Assembly (NCBI GenBank): GCA_947632275.1
Contig: CANROR010000074.1
Span: forward strand, 1-5,640
Origin: an uncultured Bacilli bacterium
GTDB taxonomy: Bacteria; Bacillota_I; Bacilli_A; RF39; UBA660
Direction of reading: 5' to 3'
Length of the DNA stretch: 5,640 bases
Below the pieces are notes generated by a model. That model was not told the origin of the DNA. It saw nothing but the letters and a program-made list of their open reading frames with translations, and did no database searches. The translations under genes were made by a program, and so were the position numbers. This document shows, in pieces, positions 1 to 5,565 of this stretch (its first letter is position 1; every line of letters starts with the position of its first letter).

Positions 1-9
1 TCTTGTCAT
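1..9 (-). CDS. Start of a divergent leftward gene (only 3 codons in window)
   Basis: On the minus strand an ATG at 9-7 is followed by ACA and AGA (Met-Thr-Arg) and then the window ends. It is preceded by AAAGGTGG (29-22), one base from the consensus AAAGGAGG, at a spacing of 12 bases. A TTG directly before the ATG (12-10) would give a tighter spacing of 9 and is an alternative start. A TATAAT (40-35) lies further upstream. The product cannot be told from three codons. A transcriptional regulator, for example of the TetR family, would fit a divergent gene next to an RND exporter with an inverted repeat between them, but that is inference from context only. Confidence 0.35.
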
Positions 10-15
10 CAATTT

Positions 16-55
16 AATCAACCACCTTTTCTATATTATATCAAATTGGTTGATT
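16..55. promoter_or_regulatory. Inverted repeat, candidate repressor operator
   Basis: AATCAACCA at 16-24 is matched by its exact reverse complement TGGTTGATT at 47-55, with 22 bases between. The arms bracket the minus-strand TATAAT (40-35), and the left arm overlaps the ribosome binding site of the leftward gene. A dimeric repressor bound here would block that gene and perhaps the exporter, whose start is about 100 bp away. The arm spacing is larger than in most simple TetR-type operators, so two separate half-site pairs are also possible. Confidence 0.4.
35..40 (-). promoter_or_regulatory. -10 hexamer TATAAT for the leftward gene
   Basis: The minus strand reads TATAAT from 40 to 35. No good -35 hexamer is seen 16-18 bases upstream. 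Transcription would begin near position 28, almost at the ribosome binding site. In sequence this AT-rich the hexamer alone is weak evidence; its position just upstream of a ribosome binding site and start codon is what supports it. Confidence 0.3.
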
Positions 56-122
56 GCGAAAAATTTTCACTCCTTAGGGCTGTTTTATTAGTTTTTTAGT
101 GGTAAAAATTAAAAAATAAGTG

Positions 123-146
123 TAAAATATAATGTTGGAAGAAGGA
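123..146 (+). promoter_or_regulatory. -10 region and ribosome binding site of the exporter gene
   Basis: TAAAAT (123-128, preceded by TG) and TATAAT (128-133) are overlapping -10 candidates. The ribosome binding site GAAGGA (141-146) lies 7 bases before the ATG at 154 and supports that start. The best -35 candidate for the first hexamer, TGGTAA at 100-105, matches only 3 of 6 consensus bases. If TATAAT is used, the leader would be only about 14 nt. Confidence 0.4.
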
Positions 147-153
147 TTATTAC

Positions 154-3100
154 ATGAAGAAAATTACAGATTTTTTAGTTAATAAAAGAAATTATGTTTT
201 AGTTTTATTTATTATTTTAACTTTTGGTTGTTTTTTATTAAGTAATAAAGTTAAAATTAATCGTGATATGGCCGAATATTTACCCAAAAGTAGTGAAACG
301 AGCCAAGGTATGGACATTATGGACCAAGAATTTGGTGAAATTGAAACTAGTACTTTAAATTTAATGTTTAAAGATTTAAATAATAAAGATGAAGTATTAA
401 ATTATTTAAATAATTTAAAGGGAATAAAAGAAGTAGAGTATGAAGATACGGAAGAATACAATAAAGATAATTATACCCTTTTTGTTATTACGGTAGATAG
501 CAAAGCCGATTCCAAAATAAGTGATGATATTTATCATAAAATCACTAATAAATATCAAGATTATGAAATTTTTACCAGTGGCGATGTAGCGAGTGAAAAT
601 AAAGATGTTTTACCAATATGGATTGTTGCTCTAGCTATTGTTTGTGGCCTAATTATTTTAATTATTATGTGTGATTCTTACACGGAACCATTTTTATTTC
701 TTTTTGCCATTCTGTTATCGGTCGTGATGAATAAAGGGACTAACATTATCTTTGGGACAATTTCAAGTATCACGAGTGCCATCGCGGCCATCTTACAACT
801 AGCTTTATCCATGGATTATTCGATAATGCTTATGAATCGATATCGCCAAGAAAAGATAAACACTACTGATGATGTTGAAGCTATGAAAAAAGCCTTATAT
901 GCTTCTTTTAAAGCTATATCCTCATCTTCGCTTACGACGATCGTAGGCCTTTTGGCTTTAGTTTTTATGTCTTTTACAATTGGTCGGGATTTAGGTTTTG
1001 TTTTAGCCAAAGGCGTTTTATTTAGTTTACTGGCTGTTTTCACATGTCTACCAGCTTTAATTTTAATGTTTGATAAATTAATTAATAAAACCAAGAAAAA
1101 AAGTATTAATCCTAAACTTAATGCTTTAGGAGCCTTTGCTTATAAAGCTCGGTTTTTAGGAATCTTTGCCTTTTTCCTTATTTTTACTGTATGTGTTATT
1201 TATAAAAATAAACTTAATATTACCTACAGTGATATGGAATATGATGAAGTTGCCAAAGTCTTTGATGTTAATAACGAAATGGCCGTGATTTATCCTACCA
1301 AAGAAGAAGATAAGATTAAGGATATTTGTGAAAATCTAGAAAAAAATGATAAGGTAAAAGAAGTATTATGTTATAGCAATACGTTAAATGAACCATTAGT
1401 TTATGATAAATTAAACGAACGATTAAAAGATTTTGGTGAAGAAAAAGATATTGAAGAATATTTATTAAAACTAGTTTTTTATCATTATTATAATCAAAAA
1501 GAAGATAATAAAATTAATTTAAATGATTTATTAAATTTTATTGAAAAAGATGTTTATAATAACGAAAATTTAAATAAAAATATTACTAAAGATATTAAAA
1601 ATAATATTACGAAGTTAAGTAATTTTACGGATTTTAGTAAAATGAAAACGAAAAGAACTAGTAAAGATATGGCTAACATGTTTGATATTCCCGAAAGTAA
1701 AGTCAATGATTTATTAATTTATTATAATAGTTCAAATATAAGTAAAAAAATAACATTGGAAGATTTTATTGCCTTTTTAAATAGTTATGTTTTAAAGAGT
1801 AGCTATGCTAGTAATATTTCCCGTAGTAGTAAAGACCAAATTACTTATTTAACCAAATTTTTAAATGAAACTACGTTAAATACCAAAATAGATAGTAATA
1901 ATATGGCATCACTTTTTGGCCTAAAGAAAGAAGATACCCAAAATTTATATCTATATTATTTACAAAATACAGAGTTACCAAGTATAACTATTAATGAACT
2001 TGCGACTTTTATCATTAATGATATTTTACCTAATCCTAATTATCAAAATTATTTTAAACCAGAGATGATTACCAAATTAAATTTAATGCAAAAATTTAGT
2101 AGTCTTGAATTAATTAAGACAAAATTAAATAGTCAAGCTATGAGTGAATTATTAGGTCAAAATGAATTGGTTATTAACGCAGCTTATGGTTTGATGGGTG
2201 TAAGTGAAGCTAGTCCTTATGAATTAGTAAGCTTTTTACTTACTAATGAAGAATTAAAACCATTAATTAATGATTTAAATACTTTATATTTTATTATGGA
2301 TAATACTCTTAAAGATACCAAATTTAATTATATTGAAGCTAGTACTAATTTTAATATTGAGGAAAATTTAAGCAAAAATATTTATACTTTATATTTAGAA
2401 AAAACAAGTAATTTAACTTTATCGCCTTTGGAATTTATTACCTTTTTATTAGAACATCAAAATGATGAAGCTTTACAAGCAATTGATAAGGAAATTTTTA
2501 ATAGTTTAAATACTTTAAATGATTTAATTAAAGCTTATCTAAATAAAAACCAATATAGTTATCAAGCTATGAGTAAAGTATTAAATATTGATAGTTCTAA
2601 AACAAAACTTTTATATTCATTATATGAAGTGAAAAAAGAAAATAAAAATGTTAAATTATCGTATTATGATTTTGTCGCCTTTTTACTTGATAATTGTGTA
2701 AATAATTCCGAATATGCGAAAAATTTTGAAGAAGAACAAATATTAAAATTAAAAACCGTAAGCACCATAATGAAAGATTCTTTAAATAAACAAAAATATA
2801 CTAAAGAAGAGTTAATTACGAAAATAGACGCGCTCGTAAATGATTTTGATCATGATTTAGTCGATTTAATTTATCTGGATTATGGTAGTGTCAAAACTTA
2901 TCAAGAAACTTATACCATGACGATTGAAGAATTTATCACTTATTTAAATAAGAATATTTTACAAGATCAAAGATTTGATGATTATATTAGTAAAGATTTA
3001 AGAGAAGATATAATCTCTGGTCAAGATAAAGTAAAGGAAGCCAAAGATTTACTAAGAACAAAAAAATATTCCCGGATGGTAATGGAAACAAAATATCCGG

Positions 3101-3726
3101 TGGAAAGTAAAGAGACATTTAGTTTTATTAAAGAAATGCAAACTAAATTAAAAAATACCGATTCTTATATGATTGGTAATTCTTTAGTTAGTTTTGATAT
3201 TAGTGAATCTTTTCAAAATGAACTTAATTTAATTACCATTTTAACCATTGCCTTTATTTTCGTGGTGGTAATGATAACCTTTAAATCAGTTCTTATCCCA
3301 GGCATTTTAGTTTTCTTAATTCAAACGGCGGTTTATATGACCATGAGTATTTTAACTTTGGAAGGTGGTTCGGTTTATTTTATTGCGCTTTTAATTGTTC
3401 AAAGCATTTTGATGGGCGCAACCATAGATTATGCTATTCTTTATACAACTTATTATCTAGAAGCGCGAAAGCAAATGACGGTTAAAGAATCTTTAATTAG
3501 TGCTTATAATAAATCAATTCATACGATTTTAACAAGTTCTCTAATATTAATGTTAGTGACCTTGGTTGTCGGTCATTTTGGTTCGGCGATTACGGCGAAA
3601 ATCTGTATTACGATTTCGCAAGGAACACTATGTTCAACTTTACTGATTTTATTTATCTTGCCTGAACTTATTGCTATTTTTGATAGACTAATAAATAAAA
3701 AGAAAAAAATAGCCAAAAACGGATAA
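154..3726 (+). CDS. RND/MMPL-family membrane exporter with a very long repeat-filled second extracellular loop
   Basis: This is a 1190-residue polytopic protein with the RND layout. TM1 is near residues 14-30, followed by a porter loop of about 120 residues; TM2-6 lie near 154-307, TM7 near 334-350, loop 2 near 352-1025, and TM8-12 near 1026-1178, with a Lys-rich cytoplasmic tail. Loop 1 opens with DMAEYLP (38-44). TM4 carries MDYSIMLMNRYRQE (220-233) and TM10 carries IDYAILY (1091-1097). The Asp-Tyr pairs D221-Y222 and D1092-Y1093 match the proton-relay pairs of MmpL3-type transporters, so proton-driven export of a lipid, amphiphile or drug is inferred; the substrate is unknown. Loop 2 begins with a porter-like stretch (about 355-410) and ends with another (about 960-1020). 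The roughly 550 residues between them are tandem helical repeats. The start is supported by GAAGGA 7 bases upstream. The gene is complete, looks single-gene and is closed by a terminator at 3787-3816. Family membership is firm; the exact subfamily (YdfJ-like, HAE3) is not. Confidence 0.9.
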   Translation: MKKITDFLVNKRNYVLVLFIILTFGCFLLSNKVKINRDMAEYLPKSSETSQGMDIMDQEFGEIETSTLNLMFKDLNNKDEVLNYLNNLKGIKEVEYEDTEEYNKDNYTLFVITVDSKADSKISDDIYHKITNKYQDYEIFTSGDVASENKDVLPIWIVALAIVCGLIILIIMCDSYTEPFLFLFAILLSVVMNKGTNIIFGTISSITSAIAAILQLALSMDYSIMLMNRYRQEKINTTDDVEAMKKALYASFKAISSSSLTTIVGLLALVFMSFTIGRDLGFVLAKGVLFSLLAVFTCLPALILMFDKLINKTKKKSINPKLNALGAFAYKARFLGIFAFFLIFTVCVIYKNKLNITYSDMEYDEVAKVFDVNNEMAVIYPTKEEDKIKDICENLEKNDKVKEVLCYSNTLNEPLVYDKLNERLKDFGEEKDIEEYLLKLVFYHYYNQKEDNKINLNDLLNFIEKDVYNNENLNKNITKDIKNNITKLSNFTDFSKMKTKRTSKDMANMFDIPESKVNDLLIYYNSSNISKKITLEDFIAFLNSYVLKSSYASNISRSSKDQITYLTKFLNETTLNTKIDSNNMASLFGLKKEDTQNLYLYYLQNTELPSITINELATFIINDILPNPNYQNYFKPEMITKLNLMQKFSSLELIKTKLNSQAMSELLGQNELVINAAYGLMGVSEASPYELVSFLLTNEELKPLINDLNTLYFIMDNTLKDTKFNYIEASTNFNIEENLSKNIYTLYLEKTSNLTLSPLEFITFLLEHQNDEALQAIDKEIFNSLNTLNDLIKAYLNKNQYSYQAMSKVLNIDSSKTKLLYSLYEVKKENKNVKLSYYDFVAFLLDNCVNNSEYAKNFEEEQILKLKTVSTIMKDSLNKQKYTKEELITKIDALVNDFDHDLVDLIYLDYGSVKTYQETYTMTIEEFITYLNKNILQDQRFDDYISKDLREDIISGQDKVKEAKDLLRTKKYSRMVMETKYPVESKETFSFIKEMQTKLKNTDSYMIGNSLVSFDISESFQNELNLITILTIAFIFVVVMITFKSVLIPGILVFLIQTAVYMTMSILTLEGGSVYFIALLIVQSILMGATIDYAILYTTYYLEARKQMTVKESLISAYNKSIHTILTSSLILMLVTLVVGHFGSAITAKICITISQGTLCSTLLILFILPELIAIFDRLINKKKKIAKNG
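1411..3012 (+). repeat. Seven degenerate ~78-residue protein repeats within the exporter's loop 2
   Basis: The clearest repeated element is a helix of the form [L/I]-[T/S]-x-x-[E/D]-[F/L]-x-x-F-[L/I]. Copies are INLNDLLNFI (454-463), ITLEDFIAFL (533-542), ITINELATFI (611-620), ASPYELVSFL (686-695), LSPLEFITFL (756-765), LSYYDFVAFL (835-844) and MTIEEFITYL (922-931). The Phe/Tyr near the end of each falls at 462, 541, 619, 694, 764, 843 and 930, giving intervals of 79, 78, 75, 70, 79 and 87. Most units also hold an upstream helix around M506, M584, M663, A729, M806 and E886 (for example DMANMFDI, NNMASLFGL, QAMSKVLNI), then a Leu/Tyr-rich helix such as LLYSLY. The DNA copies are not identical, so this is an old protein-level duplication. 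I recognise no named domain. Confidence 0.8.
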
Positions 3727-3786
3727 TATGGAATTATAAATAACCAAATAAAAAAAGTGTTACCTACCAAGGGAAGCACTTACTTT

Positions 3787-3816
3787 AAAAGGCTTCTCCT
3801 TGTGAGGAGTTTTTTT
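3787..3816 (+). terminator. Intrinsic terminator of the exporter gene
   Basis: Bases 3787-3798 can pair with 3804-3815 as a 12-bp stem with three G-U wobbles around a five-base CTTGT loop. Its core is CTTCTC/GAGGAG, and the 3' side runs into seven T residues (3810-3816). It lies 60 bases after the exporter stop codon. Confidence 0.75.
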
Positions 3817-3819
3817 GTT

Positions 3820-3874
3820 GATACCTAACCAAAACCCACTTTAGAAAATACTCCTCTAAAAGGTAACGGTTATC
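3820..3874. other. Imperfect hairpin of unknown role between the exporter terminator and the trxB promoter
   Basis: TTTAGA (3840-3845) pairs exactly with TCTAAA (3855-3860) around a nine-base loop. GATACCTAACC (3820-3830) can pair with GGTAACGGTTATC (3862-3874) with bulges and one mismatch. No T-tract follows, so it is not a terminator on this strand. It lies upstream of the recognised trxB promoter and so would not be in that transcript. I match it to no known riboswitch. It could be a fortuitous fold. Confidence 0.3.
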
Positions 3875-3905
3875 TATTATAAAAGGATAAATTATAATTG
3901 CAAGC

Positions 3906-3928
3906 ATTTCGACAAAACATGTCAAAAT
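3906..3928. promoter_or_regulatory. Palindrome just upstream of the trxB promoter, candidate operator or activator site
   Basis: Arms at 3906-3914 and 3920-3928 are reverse complements except for one position (C3910/A3924). The core is GACA-AAACA-TGTC, and it ends 12 bases before the -35 hexamer. This position suits an activator, or a repressor acting from just upstream. It does not match the PerR, Fur, Rex or LexA boxes I know from Firmicutes, so the binding protein is unknown. Confidence 0.35.
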
Positions 3929-3940
3929 TTGCTTAAATTA

Positions 3941-3970
3941 TTGACAAATAAAGGAAATAATAAGTACAAT
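3941..3970 (+). promoter_or_regulatory. Promoter of trxB
   Basis: A consensus -35 TTGACA (3941-3946) and a near-consensus -10 TACAAT (3965-3970) are separated by 18 bases, as for the housekeeping sigma factor. Transcription would start near 3977, giving a leader of about 53 nt to the ATG at 4030. Confidence 0.75.
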
Positions 3971-4016
3971 TTAAGAAGAAAATGCATATTTATAATTTTG
4001 AGGTTAAAAATAAAAA

Positions 4017-4025
4017 AAGGAGAGA
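4017..4025 (+). promoter_or_regulatory. Ribosome binding site that fixes the trxB start
   Basis: AAGGAGAGA lies with its GGAG (4019-4022) 7 bases before the ATG at 4030. It decides against the in-frame ATG at 3982, which is only about 5 bases after the predicted transcription start and would add 16 basic residues ahead of the FAD-binding strand. Confidence 0.85.
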
Positions 4026-4029
4026 TTAT

Positions 4030-4938
4030 ATGTACGATATAATTATTGTGGGTGCTGGACCTACCGGTTTAACGGCGGCTTTGTATGCTCTAAGAGCTAA
4101 TAAAAAAGTTTTGCTTTTGGAAGCTAAAGCTTATGGAGGTCAAATTGTTAAAGCCAGTGTAGTAAAAAACTATCCGGCGATCAAAGAAATAAGCGGTTTT
4201 GATTTTGCCCAAACTTTATATGAACAAGTAATGGATTTGGGAGGAGAACTAAAATACGAAACGGTTTTAAAAGTAAATGAAGATAAAAGTGTTGTCACGA
4301 ATGAAGACACTTATCAAGCTAAAGCCGTTATTATTGCAACAGGAGTCGAAAACCGCAAATTAAATTTAGAGGGTGAAAGTGAGTATATTGGTAAAGGCGT
4401 TTCTTATTGTGCTTCTTGTGATGGTGCTCTTTATAAAGACCAAGTGGTGGCCGTCGTTGGGGGCGGAAATACGGCTTTGGAAGATGCTTTGTATCTATCT
4501 AATATCGCTCAAAAAGTATATTTAATTCATCGACGGGAAGATTTCCGCGGAGAAGCCAAAATTTTAGATGAATTAAGAGATAAAAATAATATTGAATTTA
4601 TTTTAAATGCTAACGTCGTAAAACTAAAGGGCGAAGAAAAACTAGAAAGTATTGATGTAAAAATCGGCGAAGAAATAAAGAATTTACCCGTTGCCGGTTT
4701 ATTTATTGCCGTTGGTCAAGAACCAAAGAATGAAATTTTTGCCAATATTGTCGATTTAAATGAATATGGCTATATTGAAACTGTTGATGAAGTATTTACG
4801 AAAATTCCCGGGATTTATGTGGCTGGAGATGCGCGAATCAAAGCTTTAAGACAATTAACCACCGCGGTTAGTGATGGTTCGATTGCGGCCACTGCGGCTA
4901 TCAAAGAAATAAATTCAAACAAAAAACAAATTCTTTAA
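4030..4938 (+). CDS. trxB: Thioredoxin reductase (NADPH, FAD-dependent)
   Basis: This 302-residue cytoplasmic flavoenzyme passes electrons from NADPH through FAD and a redox-active disulfide to thioredoxin, supporting ribonucleotide reduction and oxidative-stress repair. The N-terminal Rossmann motif is GAGPTG (8-13). The active-site disulfide is CASC followed by DG (C127-A128-S129-C130). The NADPH-binding fold has GGGNTALE (144-151) and the 2'-phosphate-binding HRRED (167-171). The C-terminal FAD motif is GIYVAGDAR (261-269), followed by LRQLTTAVSDG (273-283). Length and motif order are those of the low-molecular-weight bacterial TrxB, and all key residues are present. The CASC pair and the HRR motif argue against the related ferredoxin/flavodoxin-NADP reductases, which lack the cysteines. 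It has its own promoter (3941-3970), and its last codons form one arm of the terminator. No thioredoxin gene is adjacent in the window. Confidence 0.96.
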   Translation: MYDIIIVGAGPTGLTAALYALRANKKVLLLEAKAYGGQIVKASVVKNYPAIKEISGFDFAQTLYEQVMDLGGELKYETVLKVNEDKSVVTNEDTYQAKAVIIATGVENRKLNLEGESEYIGKGVSYCASCDGALYKDQVVAVVGGGNTALEDALYLSNIAQKVYLIHRREDFRGEAKILDELRDKNNIEFILNANVVKLKGEEKLESIDVKIGEEIKNLPVAGLFIAVGQEPKNEIFANIVDLNEYGYIETVDEVFTKIPGIYVAGDARIKALRQLTTAVSDGSIAATAAIKEINSNKKQIL

Positions 4939-4955
4939 AGAATTTGTTTTTTGTT
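4918..4955. terminator. Intrinsic terminator of trxB, a perfect 38-bp palindrome spanning the stop codon
   Basis: Bases 4918-4936 are the exact reverse complement of 4937-4955, 19 bp per arm. The left arm encodes the final residues NKKQIL, and the TAA (4936-4938) straddles the centre. The right arm ends in a T-rich tract (4947-4952) and the left arm in the matching A-tract, so it could terminate transcription in either direction. The stem has few G/C pairs, and its length compensates. Confidence 0.85.
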
Positions 4956-4956
4956 A

Positions 4957-4975
4957 TATAATTATTTTAGGAGGA
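4957..4975 (+). promoter_or_regulatory. -10 hexamer and ribosome binding site of the PepSY gene
   Basis: TATAAT (4957-4962) has TTTAAA (4934-4939) 17 bases upstream, matching TTGACA at 4 of 6 positions but lying inside the trxB terminator. AGGAGGA (4969-4975) is a consensus ribosome binding site 6 bases before the ATG at 4982. The predicted transcription start (about 4969) coincides with the ribosome binding site, so the gene may instead depend on readthrough from trxB. Confidence 0.45.
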
Positions 4976-4981
4976 AAAATA

Positions 4982-5443
4982 ATGAAAAGAAAAGAACAAG
5001 AAAAAAACAATAATAAAGTTATTATCATAGTCTTAGCAACCGTTATTGCAATTTTACTTATTGTCATTGGTTTTTTAACTATTAAAGGTCATTTTCTAGA
5101 TGATGATTATTATGAACGTTATAATGATCAAGAAATTTATAATGATAATCTAGATGATGAGGGTGAAGAAACGGTTCCTAGCAATCCAGATAGTTCAAAT
5201 GAAAATAATCCTTCAACTGATAATGATACAACTAAGTATATAACAAAAACGGAAGCTTTAAATATTGCTTTAAAAGATTTAAAAATTAGTCAAAGTAATA
5301 TTTATGATGTAAGTGTCGAACTAGATTATAAATATAATCAAACGGTCTATGATATTGATTTTAACTATAAAAATTATGAATACGAATATTATGTTAATGC
5401 GATATCCGGCAAAATAATTCATTCATTCCGCGAAAGAGACTAA
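4982..5443 (+). CDS. Single-pass membrane protein with extracytoplasmic PepSY domain
   Basis: This is a 153-residue protein. A short Lys/Glu/Asn-rich cytoplasmic start (1-12) leads into one hydrophobic helix (about 13-34, VIIIVLATVIAILLIVIG and onward). There is no lipobox Cys, so it is a signal-anchor rather than a lipoprotein. Residues 39-85 form a very acidic, Asn/Ser/Pro-rich linker. The C-terminal part (about 86-153) reads as one PepSY domain: ITKTEALNIALKDL (87-100), then a VYDIDF strand, the EYEYYVNA strand and the closing SGKIIHSF segment, the usual YxVxF...YeyxVdAxtGxI pattern. PepSY domains are found as inhibitory propeptides of M4 peptidases and as extracellular domains in many small Firmicutes proteins; the partner here is unknown. 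The start follows a consensus AGGAGG. It sits between two strong terminators, and no functional link to trxB is evident. Confidence 0.85.
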   Translation: MKRKEQEKNNNKVIIIVLATVIAILLIVIGFLTIKGHFLDDDYYERYNDQEIYNDNLDDEGEETVPSNPDSSNENNPSTDNDTTKYITKTEALNIALKDLKISQSNIYDVSVELDYKYNQTVYDIDFNYKNYEYEYYVNAISGKIIHSFRERD

Positions 5444-5477
5444 AAAAAACACATCGAAATTGATGTGTTATTTTTTT
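5442..5477. terminator. Bidirectional terminator between the PepSY gene and the tRNA cluster
   Basis: AACACATC (5448-5455) pairs exactly with GATGTGTT (5462-5469) around a six-base loop. It is flanked by eight A residues on the left (5442-5449, overlapping the stop codon) and seven T residues on the right (5471-5477). It therefore works as an intrinsic terminator for the rightward PepSY gene and for the leftward tRNA transcript. Confidence 0.9.
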
Positions 5478-5479
5478 AA

Positions 5480-5556
5480 TGGTCGGGAAGACAGGATTTG
5501 AACCTGCGACCCCTAGATCCCAAATCTAGTGCACTACCAAATTGTGCTACTTCCCG
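5480..5556 (-). tRNA. tRNA-Pro (anticodon UGG), CCA encoded
   Basis: On the minus strand the acceptor CGGGAAG (5556-5550) pairs with CTTCCCG (5490-5484). The discriminator is A (5483), and CCA is encoded (5482-5480). The anticodon arm is CTAGA-TTTGGGA-TCTAG, giving anticodon TGG with G at position 37, as expected for tRNA-Pro. The T-arm carries GGTTCAAATCC. It is the last gene of the leftward cluster, directly before the terminator. Confidence 0.96.
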
Positions 5557-5565
5557 AATTACTAA

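Noticed and set aside
58..68. Short palindrome GAAAAATTTTC in the left intergenic region
   Set aside because: It is low-complexity AT sequence of a kind expected by chance in this base composition.
816..1094. 92-codon open frame on the minus strand
   Set aside because: It lies wholly inside the exporter's TM4-TM6 coding region, shows no family resemblance and has no convincing regulatory context; it is a shadow of the real gene.
3573..3779. 68-codon open frame on the minus strand, hydrophobic
   Set aside because: Its hydrophobicity mirrors the antisense of TM11-12 of the exporter and the poly-A tail region; no ribosome binding site or homology is visible.
3751..3880. T-box, preQ1 or other known riboswitch in the exporter-trxB gap
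   Set aside because: No T-box core (AGGGTGGNACCGCG-like) is present. The first hairpin's loop is too long for a preQ1-I aptamer, no other class I know matches, and the trxB promoter lies downstream of it.
3874..3898. PerR-like inverted TTATAAT/ATTATAA motifs
   Set aside because: The arms are separated by nine bases rather than the single base of a PerR box, and the motif is simple AT-rich sequence.
3897..3925. Possible minus-strand promoter (TTGACA at 3925-3920)
   Set aside because: The hexamer is part of the palindrome. Only a poor -10 (TGCAAT) lies at 17 bases, and no gene follows on the minus strand.
3982..4029. In-frame upstream ATG that would extend TrxB by 16 residues
   Set aside because: It lies about 5 bases after the predicted transcription start, is not a credible leadered start, and would place basic residues before the FAD-binding strand. 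The ATG at 4030 has a strong ribosome binding site and matches the usual TrxB N-terminus.
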